Positions 15,784-24,424 are shown, numbered from the stretch's first letter. The stretch: DNA of 38,348 nucleotides from TMED26 sp002694075 (GCA_036160575.1 JAYYDT010000033.1:1-38348); one strand, 5' to 3'. A program made the numbers and translations. Notes: generated by a model from the sequence alone, not told the origin.

Positions 15784-17168
15784 ACGTCATCAATACGGGC
15801 GAGAGCTTCGGTCGCACCAAGGGCGGCCATGACGTCGAAGATGCCGGGTGAGGCGGTCGTCCCGGTGAGCGCGGCGCGTAGCGGTTGGGCGACCGCGCCC
15901 ATTTTGACCTCGGCGGCGGCGGCGAAATCACGGACCTCGGCCTGCAGGTTTTCCGCCGTCCACACGTCCCGCGCGGCCAGGCGCGGCCGCAATTCGGCCA
16001 ACAGGGCGCGGCCATCCTCGGTAAGCATTTTGGCCGCTTTTTCGGTCATGGGAAGGGGAAGGGGGTTCAGAAGAAAATTACAACTTTCAGCGAGTTCTGT
16101 CAGTTTTGTTACGCGCTGTGTTAACTCGGGCAGAAGCGCTTCGATCCATCCCATTTGTGTCGGGTTGGGTGATCGGTCGGCGAGCAGTGGGGTAAGCAAG
16201 GCCATTACCTCAGCGGCCGGCAGGGCGCGCAGGTAATGGCCGTTGAGATGGTCCAACTTGTCGAAGTCAAAGCGCGCCGGCGCCCGGCCGACCCCGTCCA
16301 AGTCGAACCAATCGATGGCGTTGGCCCGCCCGATGATTTCCTCATCGCCGTGGGACCACCCCAGGCGCAGCAGATAATTGTTCACCGCGTCCGGCAGGTA
16401 ACCCATGTCGCGGTAGGCGTCGACCCCGAGCGCGCCGTGGCGTTTGGACAATTTACCGCCATCCGCGCCGTGAATCAGTGGGATATGGGCGAAGGCCGGA
16501 ACTGGCCAGCCCAAGGCCTCGAAAACCAGGCGTTGGCGAAAGGCGTTGTTCAAATGGTCATCGCCGCGAATGACGTGGGTCACCCCCATGTCATGGTCGT
16601 CGACCACCACCGACAGCATGTAGGTCGGCGTGCCGTCGGCGCGCAGTAGGATCATGTCATCAAGGGTTTCGTGGGCCACGGTCACCGGCCCTTGCACCAG
16701 ATCGTCAATCACCATTTCGCCGCCGTCGCGCGGTGCTTTCAGGCGGATCGCCGGAGCCACCCCGGCCGGCGCCTCGGACGGATCGCGGTCGCGCCAGCGA
16801 CCGTCATAGCGCGGCGAGCGACCCTCGCGGCGAGCGGTCTCGCGCATTTCCGCCAATTCCGTGGCGCTGGCGTAACAACGATAGGCGTGGCCGCTGGCGA
16901 GCAAGGTGGCGGCGACTTCGGCGTGGCGGTCGCGGCCGGCGAATTGGAAGGTTGGCGGCTCGTCGCCGTCCAGCCCAAGCCAGGCCAAGCCGTCGAGAAT
17001 GGCGTCGACGGCCGCCGGCGTCGAGCGCGCGCGGTCGGTGTCCTCGATGCGCAGCAGATAGCGGCCGCCATGGTGGCGGGCGTAAAGCCAGTTAAAAAGC
17101 GCCGTGCGGGCGCCGCCAATATGCAAAAAGCCGGTCGGTGAGGGGGCGAAACGGGTAACAACTGTCAT
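15765..17168 (-). CDS. gltX: Glutamate--tRNA ligase
   Basis: Class I glutamyl-tRNA synthetase (467 aa) charges tRNA-Glu, and in many alphaproteobacteria also tRNA-Gln before amidation. The ATP-binding motif HIGG is at 16-19 in RFAPSPTGFLHIGGARTAL, and KLSKR is at 239-243 as the KMSKS equivalent. LLRIEDTDRAR and VIRGDDHLNN are further family blocks. The start at 17168 gives the canonical N-terminus; an open frame continues far upstream on the minus strand but overlaps comEC and is Pro/Arg-rich non-coding sequence. No clear Shine-Dalgarno sequence precedes this ATG. Many alphaproteobacteria have two gltX genes; which one this is cannot be told here. Confidence 0.96.
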   Translation of the reverse strand: MTVVTRFAPSPTGFLHIGGARTALFNWLYARHHGGRYLLRIEDTDRARSTPAAVDAILDGLAWLGLDGDEPPTFQFAGRDRHAEVAATLLASGHAYRCYASATELAEMRETARREGRSPRYDGRWRDRDPSEAPAGVAPAIRLKAPRDGGEMVIDDLVQGPVTVAHETLDDMILLRADGTPTYMLSVVVDDHDMGVTHVIRGDDHLNNAFRQRLVFEALGWPVPAFAHIPLIHGADGGKLSKRHGALGVDAYRDMGYLPDAVNNYLLRLGWSHGDEEIIGRANAIDWFDLDGVGRAPARFDFDKLDHLNGHYLRALPAAEVMALLTPLLADRSPNPTQMGWIEALLPELTQRVTKLTELAESCNFLLNPLPLPMTEKAAKMLTEDGRALLAELRPRLAARDVWTAENLQAEVRDFAAAAEVKMGAVAQPLRAALTGTTASPGIFDVMAALGATEALARIDDVCGTAQ

Positions 17169-17281
17169 GCCGGGCCGGGTCTGATAAACTTTCAAAAAAA
17201 GCAACGTTCCCGTGAAGGGGAGCTGCGGCTGCGAGCGGTTTAGCATATCGCTGGCGCCGCGGCGAGAGGTGGGAAACGCCG

Positions 17282-19201
17282 GTGCCTGCGCCACCATCAT
17301 CGACCGACGACACGGCCGCCACAGTGCCGCGATGGGCGTTGTGGGTGCCGGTCTTGTTCGCGGTCGGGATCGCCGTCTATTTCGAACTGCCTGTTGAACC
17401 GCCGCCGCCGGTGGCCGGGCTGTTGGCGCTGGCTTTGGGCGGGGCGCTGGCGGCCGCGCGCCTGTGGCCGCGGGGCGATTTGATGTTTCTGGCATTGGCG
17501 ACGATCCTCGCCGGGGTCCTCGCCGCCTGGCTGGCGACCTGGCGGGTGGCGGCGCCGGTCCTGGCCGAAACCGGTTGGCACGATATCGACCGGCGGGTCG
17601 TCGATATAAGCCGGACGGGCGCCGGCGCCCGCTTAATTCTCGACGATGTGCGCCTCGGTACGGTGCCGTCGGCGGCGACCCCGGCGCGGGTGCGGGTGCG
17701 GGTTCATCGTCCGCCCCCGGGGCTGCGCGCGGGCGATCGGTTGCGCGGCCGCGCCCGCTTGGCGCCACCACCGCCGCCGGTGATGCCGGGCGCCTTCGAT
17801 TTTCAGCGCAACGCCTTTTTCGCCGGTATTGGCGCCACCGGCGTGATGATTGGCGCGCCGACCCGGATAGCCGGTGCCGGTGCCGGCTGGGGCACGGCCA
17901 TCGCCGATCTGCGGGCCCGTGCCGCCCACCGCATCGCCGACCGCTTGCCGGGACCGGTCGGCGGGGTCGCGGCGGCCCTTTTGGTCGGCCAGCGCGGGGC
18001 CATTCCGCCGCCGGTGTTGGACCAGATTCGCGCCGCCGGGTTGGCCCATCTTTTGGCCATTTCGGGCCTGCACATGGGCTTGGTCACCGGCTTTGTGTTT
18101 TTTCTCTTGCGGGCCGTCATGGCCCTGCTGCCGCCCTTGGCGCTACGCTGGCCGATCAAAAAATTCGCCGCCCTTGGCGCGTTGGCGGCGGCGGCCACCT
18201 ATCTCGCGCTGTCTGGCGCGGCGGCGCCGGCCGAGCGCGCCTTTGTGATGGTGACGGTGGCCTTGGTGGCGGTGGTGCTTGACCGTGTGGCCCTGTCGCT
18301 CCGCTCGTTGGCTCTGGCGGCGGTGGTGGTGCTGGCGTTGTCGCCGGCGGCCTTGCTGGGACCGAGTTTTCAGATGTCCTTCGCCGCCGCCATCGCCCTG
18401 GTGGCTTTGTTCGAGGGGCCGTGGACCGCCCGGCTCAGGCGGCGGGGTGAGGGATTGAGCGGATTGACCGCCATCGCCCGCTACGGGTTGATGGTAGCGG
18501 TATCCTCCTTAATCGCCGGGCTCGCCACCGCGCCCTTTGTCGCCTACCACTTCCATGCCGTGTCGGTGGTCGGGGTTTTGGCCAATCTGCTGGCGGTGCC
18601 GTTGACCGCGCTATGGATCATGCCGGCCGGCGTGCTGGCGTTGGCGGTGATGCCGCTTGGCGGTGATGGGCCGATTTTGGACGCCATGGGCTGGGGCATC
18701 GCGGCGGTCCTGTGGTGGGCGGAAACCATCGCCGCCTGGCCGCGCGCGCAAGTCACGGTTGGGGCGCTGGGCGGCGATGGCTTGATCCTGTTCGCGTTGG
18801 GCGAGCTATGGGCATTATTATGGCGGGGCCGCCGGCGGTGGGGCGGGGTGGTCGCGGCGCTTGTCGGCCTCACCTGGGCCAGTGCCCAACCGCCACCCGA
18901 TATTTTGGTTTCCGGCGATGGCCGCTTGGCCGCCGTTCGCTTGGCCGGGACCCGCCACGCGATTGCCGTTTCCAGCGCCACCGCCGGCCGCTTCACGCGC
19001 GAACGCTGGCGCCTAGCGCTCGGGCTTAAGGCCGACCAGGTCGCCAAATTCCGGTCCGCCGCGCCGGCTATCGACTGCGATGACCTGGGCTGTGTTTTTC
19101 GCGGCGAAACGACCCTTGTCGCGTTCAGCGAAACGCCGGCCGGTCAGGCCGAGGACTGCGCCTTCGCCAATATTCTGATCTCGCCGGGCTTCCCGGTTTA
19201 G
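17282..19201 (+). CDS. comEC: ComEC/Rec2-family membrane protein, interrupted by an in-frame TAG near the 3' end
   Basis: This is a polytopic inner-membrane protein of the ComEC/Rec2 competence family, which forms the DNA-uptake channel. The 639 residues before the stop contain N-terminal membrane helices and a DUF4131-like soluble segment (residues about 85-200). The hallmark of the Competence domain follows (LLAISGLHMGLV, then LSGAAAPAERAFVM and LLGPSFQMSFAAAIAL), with multiple helices. A C-terminal soluble part ends at ILISPGFPV. There is no metallo-beta-lactamase domain, as is common in alphaproteobacterial members. The GTG at 17282 follows AGAGGTGGG; the start is moderately sure. The frame continues for 49 coding-like codons after the TAG, so the gene is probably disrupted or mis-sequenced. 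Confidence 0.85.
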   Translation: MPAPPSSTDDTAATVPRWALWVPVLFAVGIAVYFELPVEPPPPVAGLLALALGGALAAARLWPRGDLMFLALATILAGVLAAWLATWRVAAPVLAETGWHDIDRRVVDISRTGAGARLILDDVRLGTVPSAATPARVRVRVHRPPPGLRAGDRLRGRARLAPPPPPVMPGAFDFQRNAFFAGIGATGVMIGAPTRIAGAGAGWGTAIADLRARAAHRIADRLPGPVGGVAAALLVGQRGAIPPPVLDQIRAAGLAHLLAISGLHMGLVTGFVFFLLRAVMALLPPLALRWPIKKFAALGALAAAATYLALSGAAAPAERAFVMVTVALVAVVLDRVALSLRSLALAAVVVLALSPAALLGPSFQMSFAAAIALVALFEGPWTARLRRRGEGLSGLTAIARYGLMVAVSSLIAGLATAPFVAYHFHAVSVVGVLANLLAVPLTALWIMPAGVLALAVMPLGGDGPILDAMGWGIAAVLWWAETIAAWPRAQVTVGALGGDGLILFALGELWALLWRGRRRWGGVVAALVGLTWASAQPPPDILVSGDGRLAAVRLAGTRHAIAVSSATAGRFTRERWRLALGLKADQVAKFRSAAPAIDCDDLGCVFRGETTLVAFSETPAGQAEDCAFANILISPGFPV

Positions 19202-19351
19202 CGTGGCTGCGACAGCCCGCGGTTAGTCTTGGACGCCGACGATTTCAAACGCGCCGGCGCCCACGCCATTTGGCTCAGCGACGGTGAGATTATTGTGCGC
19301 AATGTCGCCGCCGGGCGCGGACGCCGGCCGTGGGTCGGCGCGGCGCGATAA
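19199..19351 (+). pseudogene. comEC: Orphaned C-terminal tail of comEC after the amber codon
   Basis: After TAG (19199-19201) the same frame stays open for 49 codons to a TAA at 19349-19351. It encodes CDSPRLVLDADDFKRAGAHA and then IWLSDG, followed by an Arg/Trp-containing end. This looks like the usual end of alphaproteobacterial ComEC proteins, where a Cys is followed by a hydrophobic strand, a D-x-F motif and a GAHAxWL block. The base composition also looks coding. It has no start codon or ribosome binding site of its own. TAG ends dxr, gltX and the malonyl-CoA decarboxylase gene normally, so general recoding is unlikely. Confidence 0.7.
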
Positions 19352-19417
19352 TCGCTGCCCCCCGCCGGCGAATCCGTTTATGCAGGATGGCGGCGAGCGA
19401 AAGGAGCGCGCGAGTTC

Positions 19418-20185
19418 ATGGAATGGCAGGACGAGGCGATTGTGTTATCGGCGCGCCGGCATGGTGAAAGTGGCGTTATCGCCGCCCTGCTGACGCGTGA
19501 GCATGGCCGCCACATGGGCATGGTGCGTGGCGGCGCGGGCGGCGCCAAACGGGGGGTGCTTCAGCCCGGCAATCATGTGCGCGCGACCTGGCGGGCACGT
19601 TTGGCGGAACATCTTGGCTATTATGACGTCGACCCGCTGCGGGCGACCGCCGCCGCGGTGATGGAAACGCCCCTGAAACTGGCTGGACTGTCGGCGGCCG
19701 CGGCGGTCGCCGAGCAAGCTCTGCCGGAGCGCGAGCCGCATGGCCGCGTCTATGACGGCTTCGTCGCTTTGCTCGACACCATGACTCAAGCCGATTTGGG
19801 CGACGCCTGGATCGCCGCCTATGTGCGCTGGGAGTTGGGGGTGCTCACCGATCTTGGTTTCGGCTTGGAATTGGGCGCCTGCGCGGCGACCGGTCAGGTT
19901 GACGATTTGGCCTATGTCAGTCCGCGCAGCGGCCGCGCGGTGTCACGGGCCGCCGGCGCGCCCTATCGAGGCAAGCTGCTGGCCTTGCCCGGTTTTCTCG
20001 GCGGGGTCGCCGACCCGGCCGCCGATTTGGCCGACGATCTCGCCGCCGGTTTGGCCTTGACCGGCTATTTTATCAACGGCCATGTCTTCGGGCCCCATGG
20101 CCAGCAACCGCCGCCGGCGCGCGAACGTTTTGTCGAACGTGTCGCGCGTCTTATCCGGACGCCTATCGAAGGAGTGCCGACATGA
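19418..20185 (+). CDS. recO: DNA repair protein RecO
   Basis: RecO (255 aa) works with RecR and RecF to load RecA on SSB-covered DNA and to anneal strands. The N-terminal OB-fold begins MEWQDEAIVLSARRHGES and contains the loop HMGMVRGGAGGAKRG. The C-terminal helical part has YVRWELGVLTDLGFGLEL and ACAATGQVDDLAYVSPRSG, which matches alphaproteobacterial RecO; the four-Cys zinc site of some RecO proteins is not present. The ATG at 19418 follows AAAGGAG. The end overlaps parC as ATGA, so recO and parC are probably co-translated. Confidence 0.93.
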   Translation: MEWQDEAIVLSARRHGESGVIAALLTREHGRHMGMVRGGAGGAKRGVLQPGNHVRATWRARLAEHLGYYDVDPLRATAAAVMETPLKLAGLSAAAAVAEQALPEREPHGRVYDGFVALLDTMTQADLGDAWIAAYVRWELGVLTDLGFGLELGACAATGQVDDLAYVSPRSGRAVSRAAGAPYRGKLLALPGFLGGVADPAADLADDLAAGLALTGYFINGHVFGPHGQQPPPARERFVERVARLIRTPIEGVPT

Positions 20186-22422
20186 CCGTCATCGATGATC
20201 CCGCGCCGCCGCGTATCAGCGACCGCTCCCTCGCCGACGCCTTGAGCGAGCGCTACCTGGCCTATGCCCTATCGACCATCACCGCGCGCTCGCTGCCGGA
20301 TGTGCGCGATGGGTTGAAACCGGTCCATCGCCGCTTGCTCCACGCGATGCGTCAATTGCGCCTGGGTCCGGGCGAGGGGTTCAAGAAATCGGCGCGTGTC
20401 GTCGGCGATGTCATGGGCAAATATCACCCCCATGGCGACGCCGCCATTTACGACGCCATGGTGCGCTTGGCGCAGGATTTCGCCCAGCGCTACCCGTTGG
20501 TCGACGGCCAGGGTAACTTTGGCAATATCGACGGCGATAACGCCGCCGCCATGCGCTATACCGAGGCGCGTATGACCACCGTCGCCGAGCGCTTGTTGGC
20601 CGGCATTGACGAAGACGCCGTCGATTTTCGGCCGACCTACGACGGGAGCGAGGAAGAGCCGGTGGTTCTGCCGGCCAATTTCCCCAATCTGTTGGCCAAT
20701 GGCGCGCAAGGCATCGCGGTCGGCATGGCGACCGCCATTCCGCCCCATAACGTCGATGAAATTTGCGGCGCGTTGCTGCATTTGATCAAACACCCCAACG
20801 CCGCCATAGAGACCTTGGTGACGCATATTCAGGGGCCCGATTTTCCGACCGGCGGGGTGTTGGTGGAAAGCGCCGAGAACATCCTCGAGGCCTATCGTAG
20901 CGGGCGCGGAGGGTTTCGCTTGCGGGCGCGGTGGGAGGTCGAAAAGGGCCGCGCCGGCACCTATCAGATCGTGATCACTGAAATCCCCTATCAGGTCCAG
21001 AAATCGCGGGTCGTGGAGAAAATCGCGGAGTTGCTCAACGCCCGCAAACTGGTCCTGTTAGCCGATGTGCGTGACGAGTCGGCGGAGGACATTCGCCTGG
21101 TGCTCGAACCGAAGAGCCGCAATGTCGACCCGGCCATGCTGATGGAAAGCGTGTTTCGTCAGACCGATTTGGACCTGCGCGTTTCGCTGAACATGAATGT
21201 GCTGGACGCCGACGGGGTGCCGCGGGTGATGAACCTGCGCGAGGTTTTGCAGGCCTTCCTCGACCACCGCCATGACGTGCTGGTGCGCCGCAGTCGCCAT
21301 CGGCTGGCCAAAATCGACCATCGCTTAGAGGTGCTGCAGGGCTATTTGACGGCTTATTTGAACCTCGACGAGGTGATCGCCATTATCCGCGAGGCCGATG
21401 ACGCCAAGGCCGAATTGATCGCCCGCTTCGAACTGTCCGAGGTTCAGGCCGAGGCGATTTTGAACATGCGCTTGCGAGCGCTGCGCCGGCTTGAGGAAAT
21501 CGAAATCCGCAAAGAATTCGAAAAACTCACCGCCGAGCGCGCCGATCTATTGGCGCTGCTCGACGATCAAGGGCGGCGTTGGCGGGTGATCGCCGATGAA
21601 ATCCGCGCGCTACGCGGCGATTTTCCGGCCACCGACCCGCTCGGTCGCCGGCGCACCGAGGTTGGCACCCCGCCCAGCGCCGTGGATGTGCCGCCCGAGG
21701 CGATCATCGACCGTGAACCGGTGACCGTGGTGTGCTCCCTCAAAGGCTGGGTGCGGGCGATGCGCGGCCACGTCGGCGAGGAGGTCGAGATCAAATACAA
21801 AGAAGGGGACGGGGGGCGGTTTAAACTGCACGCCGAAACCACCGACAAACTGTTGGTGTTCGCCAGCGATGGGCGTTTTTACACCTTGGGCATTGATAAG
21901 CTGCCGGGCGGCCGCGGCCATGGCGAGCCAATACGCCTGCTGATCGAGTTGGCCGAGAATGTCGAAATCGTCGCCCTGCGCGTTTTCGATCCGGCCGAAA
22001 CGCTGCTGGTGGCCAGCGACGATGGACGCGGCTTTCAGGTCGCCGCCCGCGATGTGGTGGCGCAGACCAAAAATGGCCGCCAGGTTCTGGTCCCGGCGGC
22101 GGGCGTGCGGGCCTTGATTTGCGCGCCCATCCCGGCCGGCGCCGATCATTTGGCGGTGGTCGGCGGCAACCGCAAACTACTGGTCTTCCCGCTTGTCGAA
22201 GTGCCGACGCTGACGCGCGGCAAGGGGGTCATCCTGCAACGTTATAAAGCCGACGGCAAATTGGCCGACGCGCGCGCCTTCACCCTCGCCGATGGCCTGT
22301 CATGGAGCCTGCAGGGCGGCCGCCAGCGAACGGTCACCGAGCTTGACGATTGGCGTGGCAAACGCGCCGGCGCCGGCCGCGTGGCGCCCAACGGCTTCCC
22401 CCGGCCGCCGCGCTTCACCTGA
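20182..22422 (+). CDS. parC: DNA topoisomerase IV subunit A
   Basis: ParC (746 aa) is the DNA-cleaving subunit of topoisomerase IV, which decatenates daughter chromosomes. The active-site Tyr is Tyr126 in AAAMRYTEARM, and the quinolone-determining segment YHPHGDAAIYDAMV is at 81-94. The GNIDGDNAAA insert and the short, degenerate C-terminal beta-propeller mark it as ParC rather than GyrA; there is no GyrA box. The position equal to E. coli Ser80 is Ala87 and that equal to Glu84 is Asp91. The ATG follows GAAGGAG and overlaps the recO stop. The gene ends 23 bases before the convergent FAH-family gene. Confidence 0.95.
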   Translation: MTVIDDPAPPRISDRSLADALSERYLAYALSTITARSLPDVRDGLKPVHRRLLHAMRQLRLGPGEGFKKSARVVGDVMGKYHPHGDAAIYDAMVRLAQDFAQRYPLVDGQGNFGNIDGDNAAAMRYTEARMTTVAERLLAGIDEDAVDFRPTYDGSEEEPVVLPANFPNLLANGAQGIAVGMATAIPPHNVDEICGALLHLIKHPNAAIETLVTHIQGPDFPTGGVLVESAENILEAYRSGRGGFRLRARWEVEKGRAGTYQIVITEIPYQVQKSRVVEKIAELLNARKLVLLADVRDESAEDIRLVLEPKSRNVDPAMLMESVFRQTDLDLRVSLNMNVLDADGVPRVMNLREVLQAFLDHRHDVLVRRSRHRLAKIDHRLEVLQGYLTAYLNLDEVIAIIREADDAKAELIARFELSEVQAEAILNMRLRALRRLEEIEIRKEFEKLTAERADLLALLDDQGRRWRVIADEIRALRGDFPATDPLGRRRTEVGTPPSAVDVPPEAIIDREPVTVVCSLKGWVRAMRGHVGEEVEIKYKEGDGGRFKLHAETTDKLLVFASDGRFYTLGIDKLPGGRGHGEPIRLLIELAENVEIVALRVFDPAETLLVASDDGRGFQVAARDVVAQTKNGRQVLVPAAGVRALICAPIPAGADHLAVVGGNRKLLVFPLVEVPTLTRGKGVILQRYKADGKLADARAFTLADGLSWSLQGGRQRTVTELDDWRGKRAGAGRVAPNGFPRPPRFT

Positions 22423-22445
22423 GCGAGCGGGCGGCGACGGCGCCG

Positions 22446-23381
22446 TTATTCGGCGTATTTGCCGGTCAATTGCGGGGTGTAGCGCCCGGGCAGGCCCTTT
22501 TCGGTGTGCTCCAAGCGAGTGTCCCGGCCCCAGGTGCGCCCCAAGGGGTCGCGGACATCGATCTCGAGGCGACCAAGGCCGGCGATTTCCAATGCCACCC
22601 GATCGCCATCTTGAAAGGCGTTGAGGCCGCGGTGATTGGTGCCGGTGGCCAACACGTCGCCAGGCTCCAGACTATGGATATGACTGACCCAGGAAATGCA
22701 GGTGGGAATGTCATGGGCCATGTCATTGGTGTTGAAATCCTGTTTCAAGGCCCCGTTGACCCATAATTTCACCGGCAGGTTCTGCGGATCGGCGATCTCG
22801 TCGGCGGTCACCAGATAGGGCCCCATGGGGGCGAACCCGTCGCGCGATTTGGCCTGGAAAAAGACATTGTTGGTGGGCGGCAGGCCGCGCGCCGACCCGT
22901 CGATGAAATTGACGTAACCGAAAACATGGTCCATGGCCTGTTCCCGGCTGACGCGGGTGGCCGAACGGCCAATCACCAGCGCCAATTCGGCCTCTCCCTC
23001 AAACACCTCGGCCGGCGCGTCGGGCAGCGCCATGGTGCCGCCGGGACCGATTACGGCGCTTGGGCTTTTGTGGAACGCGTTGATCGGCGCCGGCGCGTCG
23101 AGGGTGCCGTCCTCCATGTAATTGACCGCCATGCAATCGATCTGCCGCGGTGCCGGCAGTGGCGGCAAAAGCGCGACGTCGGCAAGGGGCAGCGCCGGGC
23201 CGGCGGCGGTGGCGGCGATCAGGGCCGGGGCGATCTCGTCATAGGCGGCGATGACGGCGGCGACGAGGTCACGGCGGTCGCGGTGCGGGAGGCGGGCGGC
23301 GGTCTCGGTCAGATCGACCACGCCGGTGCCGGCGCCGTCCACGGCGCCGAAACGGGTATCATTGAAATAAACGAATTTCAT
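22446..23381 (-). CDS. Fumarylacetoacetate hydrolase family protein
   Basis: This 311-aa protein belongs to the FAH superfamily, metal-dependent enzymes that hydrolyse, decarboxylate or isomerise beta-diketo and 2-keto acids in aromatic and sugar-acid catabolism. The metal-binding signature is in AEVFEGEAELALVIGR, followed by FGYVNFIDGSARGL, and the C-terminal LEPGDVLATGTNHRGL is the family's closing motif. The N-terminal about 90 residues form the small domain seen in two-domain members. The substrate cannot be deduced. The start at 23381 has GGAG about ten bases upstream. It is divergent from the SDR gene, sharing a 117-base control region. Confidence 0.85.
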   Translation of the reverse strand: MKFVYFNDTRFGAVDGAGTGVVDLTETAARLPHRDRRDLVAAVIAAYDEIAPALIAATAAGPALPLADVALLPPLPAPRQIDCMAVNYMEDGTLDAPAPINAFHKSPSAVIGPGGTMALPDAPAEVFEGEAELALVIGRSATRVSREQAMDHVFGYVNFIDGSARGLPPTNNVFFQAKSRDGFAPMGPYLVTADEIADPQNLPVKLWVNGALKQDFNTNDMAHDIPTCISWVSHIHSLEPGDVLATGTNHRGLNAFQDGDRVALEIAGLGRLEIDVRDPLGRTWGRDTRLEHTEKGLPGRYTPQLTGKYAE

Positions 23382-23498
23382 CGCGCTGCTCCAATCGATG
23401 GTTGCCTGCCGGGATCGGCGGCGCCTACCCTGGGACCGGGCCGGGCGGTTCATTCCTACCATCCTCAGGCGCCAGGCCAAACCCCGGGAGTAGACGAC

Positions 23499-24281
23499 AT
23501 GGAATTGAATCTGCGCGGCAAAACGGTTTTGATCACCGGCGGCTCGAAAGGTATTGGCAAAGCGGTGGCTGAGGTTTTCGTCGAGGAAGGCGCCGATGTG
23601 CATCTGGTGGCGCGCGACGCCGCCACCTTGGCGGCGACGGCCGATGAATTGCGCGACGGTCACCAGGCCAATGTGACCACCTCGGCCCTCGATCTTTCCG
23701 ACAGCGCCAATATTCCCCGTCTTCAGGAAGCCTGTCCGACGCCGGATATTTTGGTCAACAACGCCGGCGCCATTCCGGCCGGTGACCTGCAGACGGTCGA
23801 CGAGGGCACCTGGCGCGCGGCCTGGGACCTCAAGGTTTTCGGTTATATCAACATGACCCGGGCGATGATGGCCGGCATGATCGCGCGCGGCGAGGGGGTG
23901 ATTGTCAACGTGGTCGGCCTGGCCGGTTTGCGGATGGACGCCGGCTATGTCTGTGGCTCGGTCGGGAACGCCGCGCTCGACGCCTTTACCCGCGCCGTCG
24001 GGGGCAGTTCCATCGACCGTGGCGTGCGGGTTCTGGGGGTGCATCCGGGCGCGGTGCAGACCGATCGCATCATCACCTTGATGAAGGCGCGCGCCGAAGC
24101 CGATGGCCGCGATCCGGAAACCTGGGCCGAGGGGCTTAGCAACCTGCCGCTGGGCCGCGCCATTCAGCCCCGCGAAGTGGCCGACCTGGTGGCCTTTCTG
24201 GCTTCACCGCGGGCCAGCTATCTGTCCGGCATGATGGTCCCGATGGACGGTGGGTTAACGCATCGGGCCAGCGCCTTTTGA
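23499..24281 (+). CDS. SDR-family protein lacking the canonical catalytic Ser and Lys
   Basis: This 260-aa protein has a Rossmann fold of the short-chain dehydrogenase/reductase type. The dinucleotide motif TGGSKGIG and the NNAG motif are intact, and the C-terminal PLGRAIQPREVADLVAFLAS and SGMMVPMDGG are typical. In the active site the usual Ser is replaced (VNVVGLAG), and the YxxxK motif reads Tyr-Val-Cys-Gly-Ser (GYVCGSVGNAAL), so the Lys is missing. I recall a conserved SDR subfamily with a very similar GYICGSAGNAAL stretch, so this is probably a natural variant rather than a decayed gene. The substrate is unknown. The ATG at 23499 follows GGGAG; a longer frame upstream has no support. Confidence 0.85.
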   Translation: MELNLRGKTVLITGGSKGIGKAVAEVFVEEGADVHLVARDAATLAATADELRDGHQANVTTSALDLSDSANIPRLQEACPTPDILVNNAGAIPAGDLQTVDEGTWRAAWDLKVFGYINMTRAMMAGMIARGEGVIVNVVGLAGLRMDAGYVCGSVGNAALDAFTRAVGGSSIDRGVRVLGVHPGAVQTDRIITLMKARAEADGRDPETWAEGLSNLPLGRAIQPREVADLVAFLASPRASYLSGMMVPMDGGLTHRASAF

Positions 24282-24303
24282 CCGTCCCCGAACGGTTTCA
24301 CCG

Positions 24304-24332
24304 TTGACGCTGGCAAAGGCTTGCATTACCAC
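24304..24332 (+). promoter_or_regulatory. Candidate tRNA-His promoter
   Basis: TTGACG (24304-24309) and TACCAC (24327-24332) are 17 bases apart and lie 14 bases before the tRNA. The -35 box is nearly consensus; the -10 box is weak. A perfect inverted repeat AACGGT-TTC-ACCGTT (24291-24305) overlaps the beginning of the -35 box. Confidence 0.45.
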
Positions 24333-24346
24333 GAGCGTCGCGCTGT

Positions 24347-24424
24347 GGCGGGTGTAGCTCAGTTGGTTAGAGCGCTTGGTTGTGGCCCAAGAGGTCGCCG
24401 GTTCAAGTCCGGTCACTCGCCCCA
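24347..24424 (+). tRNA. tRNA-His (anticodon GTG)
   Basis: The full cloverleaf can be drawn. The acceptor stem GCGGGTG pairs with CACTCGC (one G-U), the D-arm contains TAGCTCAGTTGGTTAGAGC, and the anticodon stem CTTGG/CCAAG holds the loop TTGTGGC with GTG at 24382-24384. The T-arm is GCCGGTTCAAGTCCGGT. An extra G at 24347 pairs with C73, the -1 G that identifies tRNA-His, and CCA is encoded at 24422-24424. Confidence 0.96.

Noticed and set aside
17169..17771. N-terminal extension of gltX on the minus strand
   Set aside because: It is a Pro/Arg/Ala-rich stretch opposite comEC; the canonical GluRS N-terminus begins at 17168.
19199..19201. Genome-wide recoding of TAG as an amino acid
   Set aside because: dxr, gltX and the malonyl-CoA decarboxylase gene end in TAG at exactly the expected protein ends.
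22926..23498. In-frame upstream extension of the SDR gene
   Set aside because: It lies opposite the FAH-family gene, and its translation is Gly/Arg-rich without similarity to SDR proteins.
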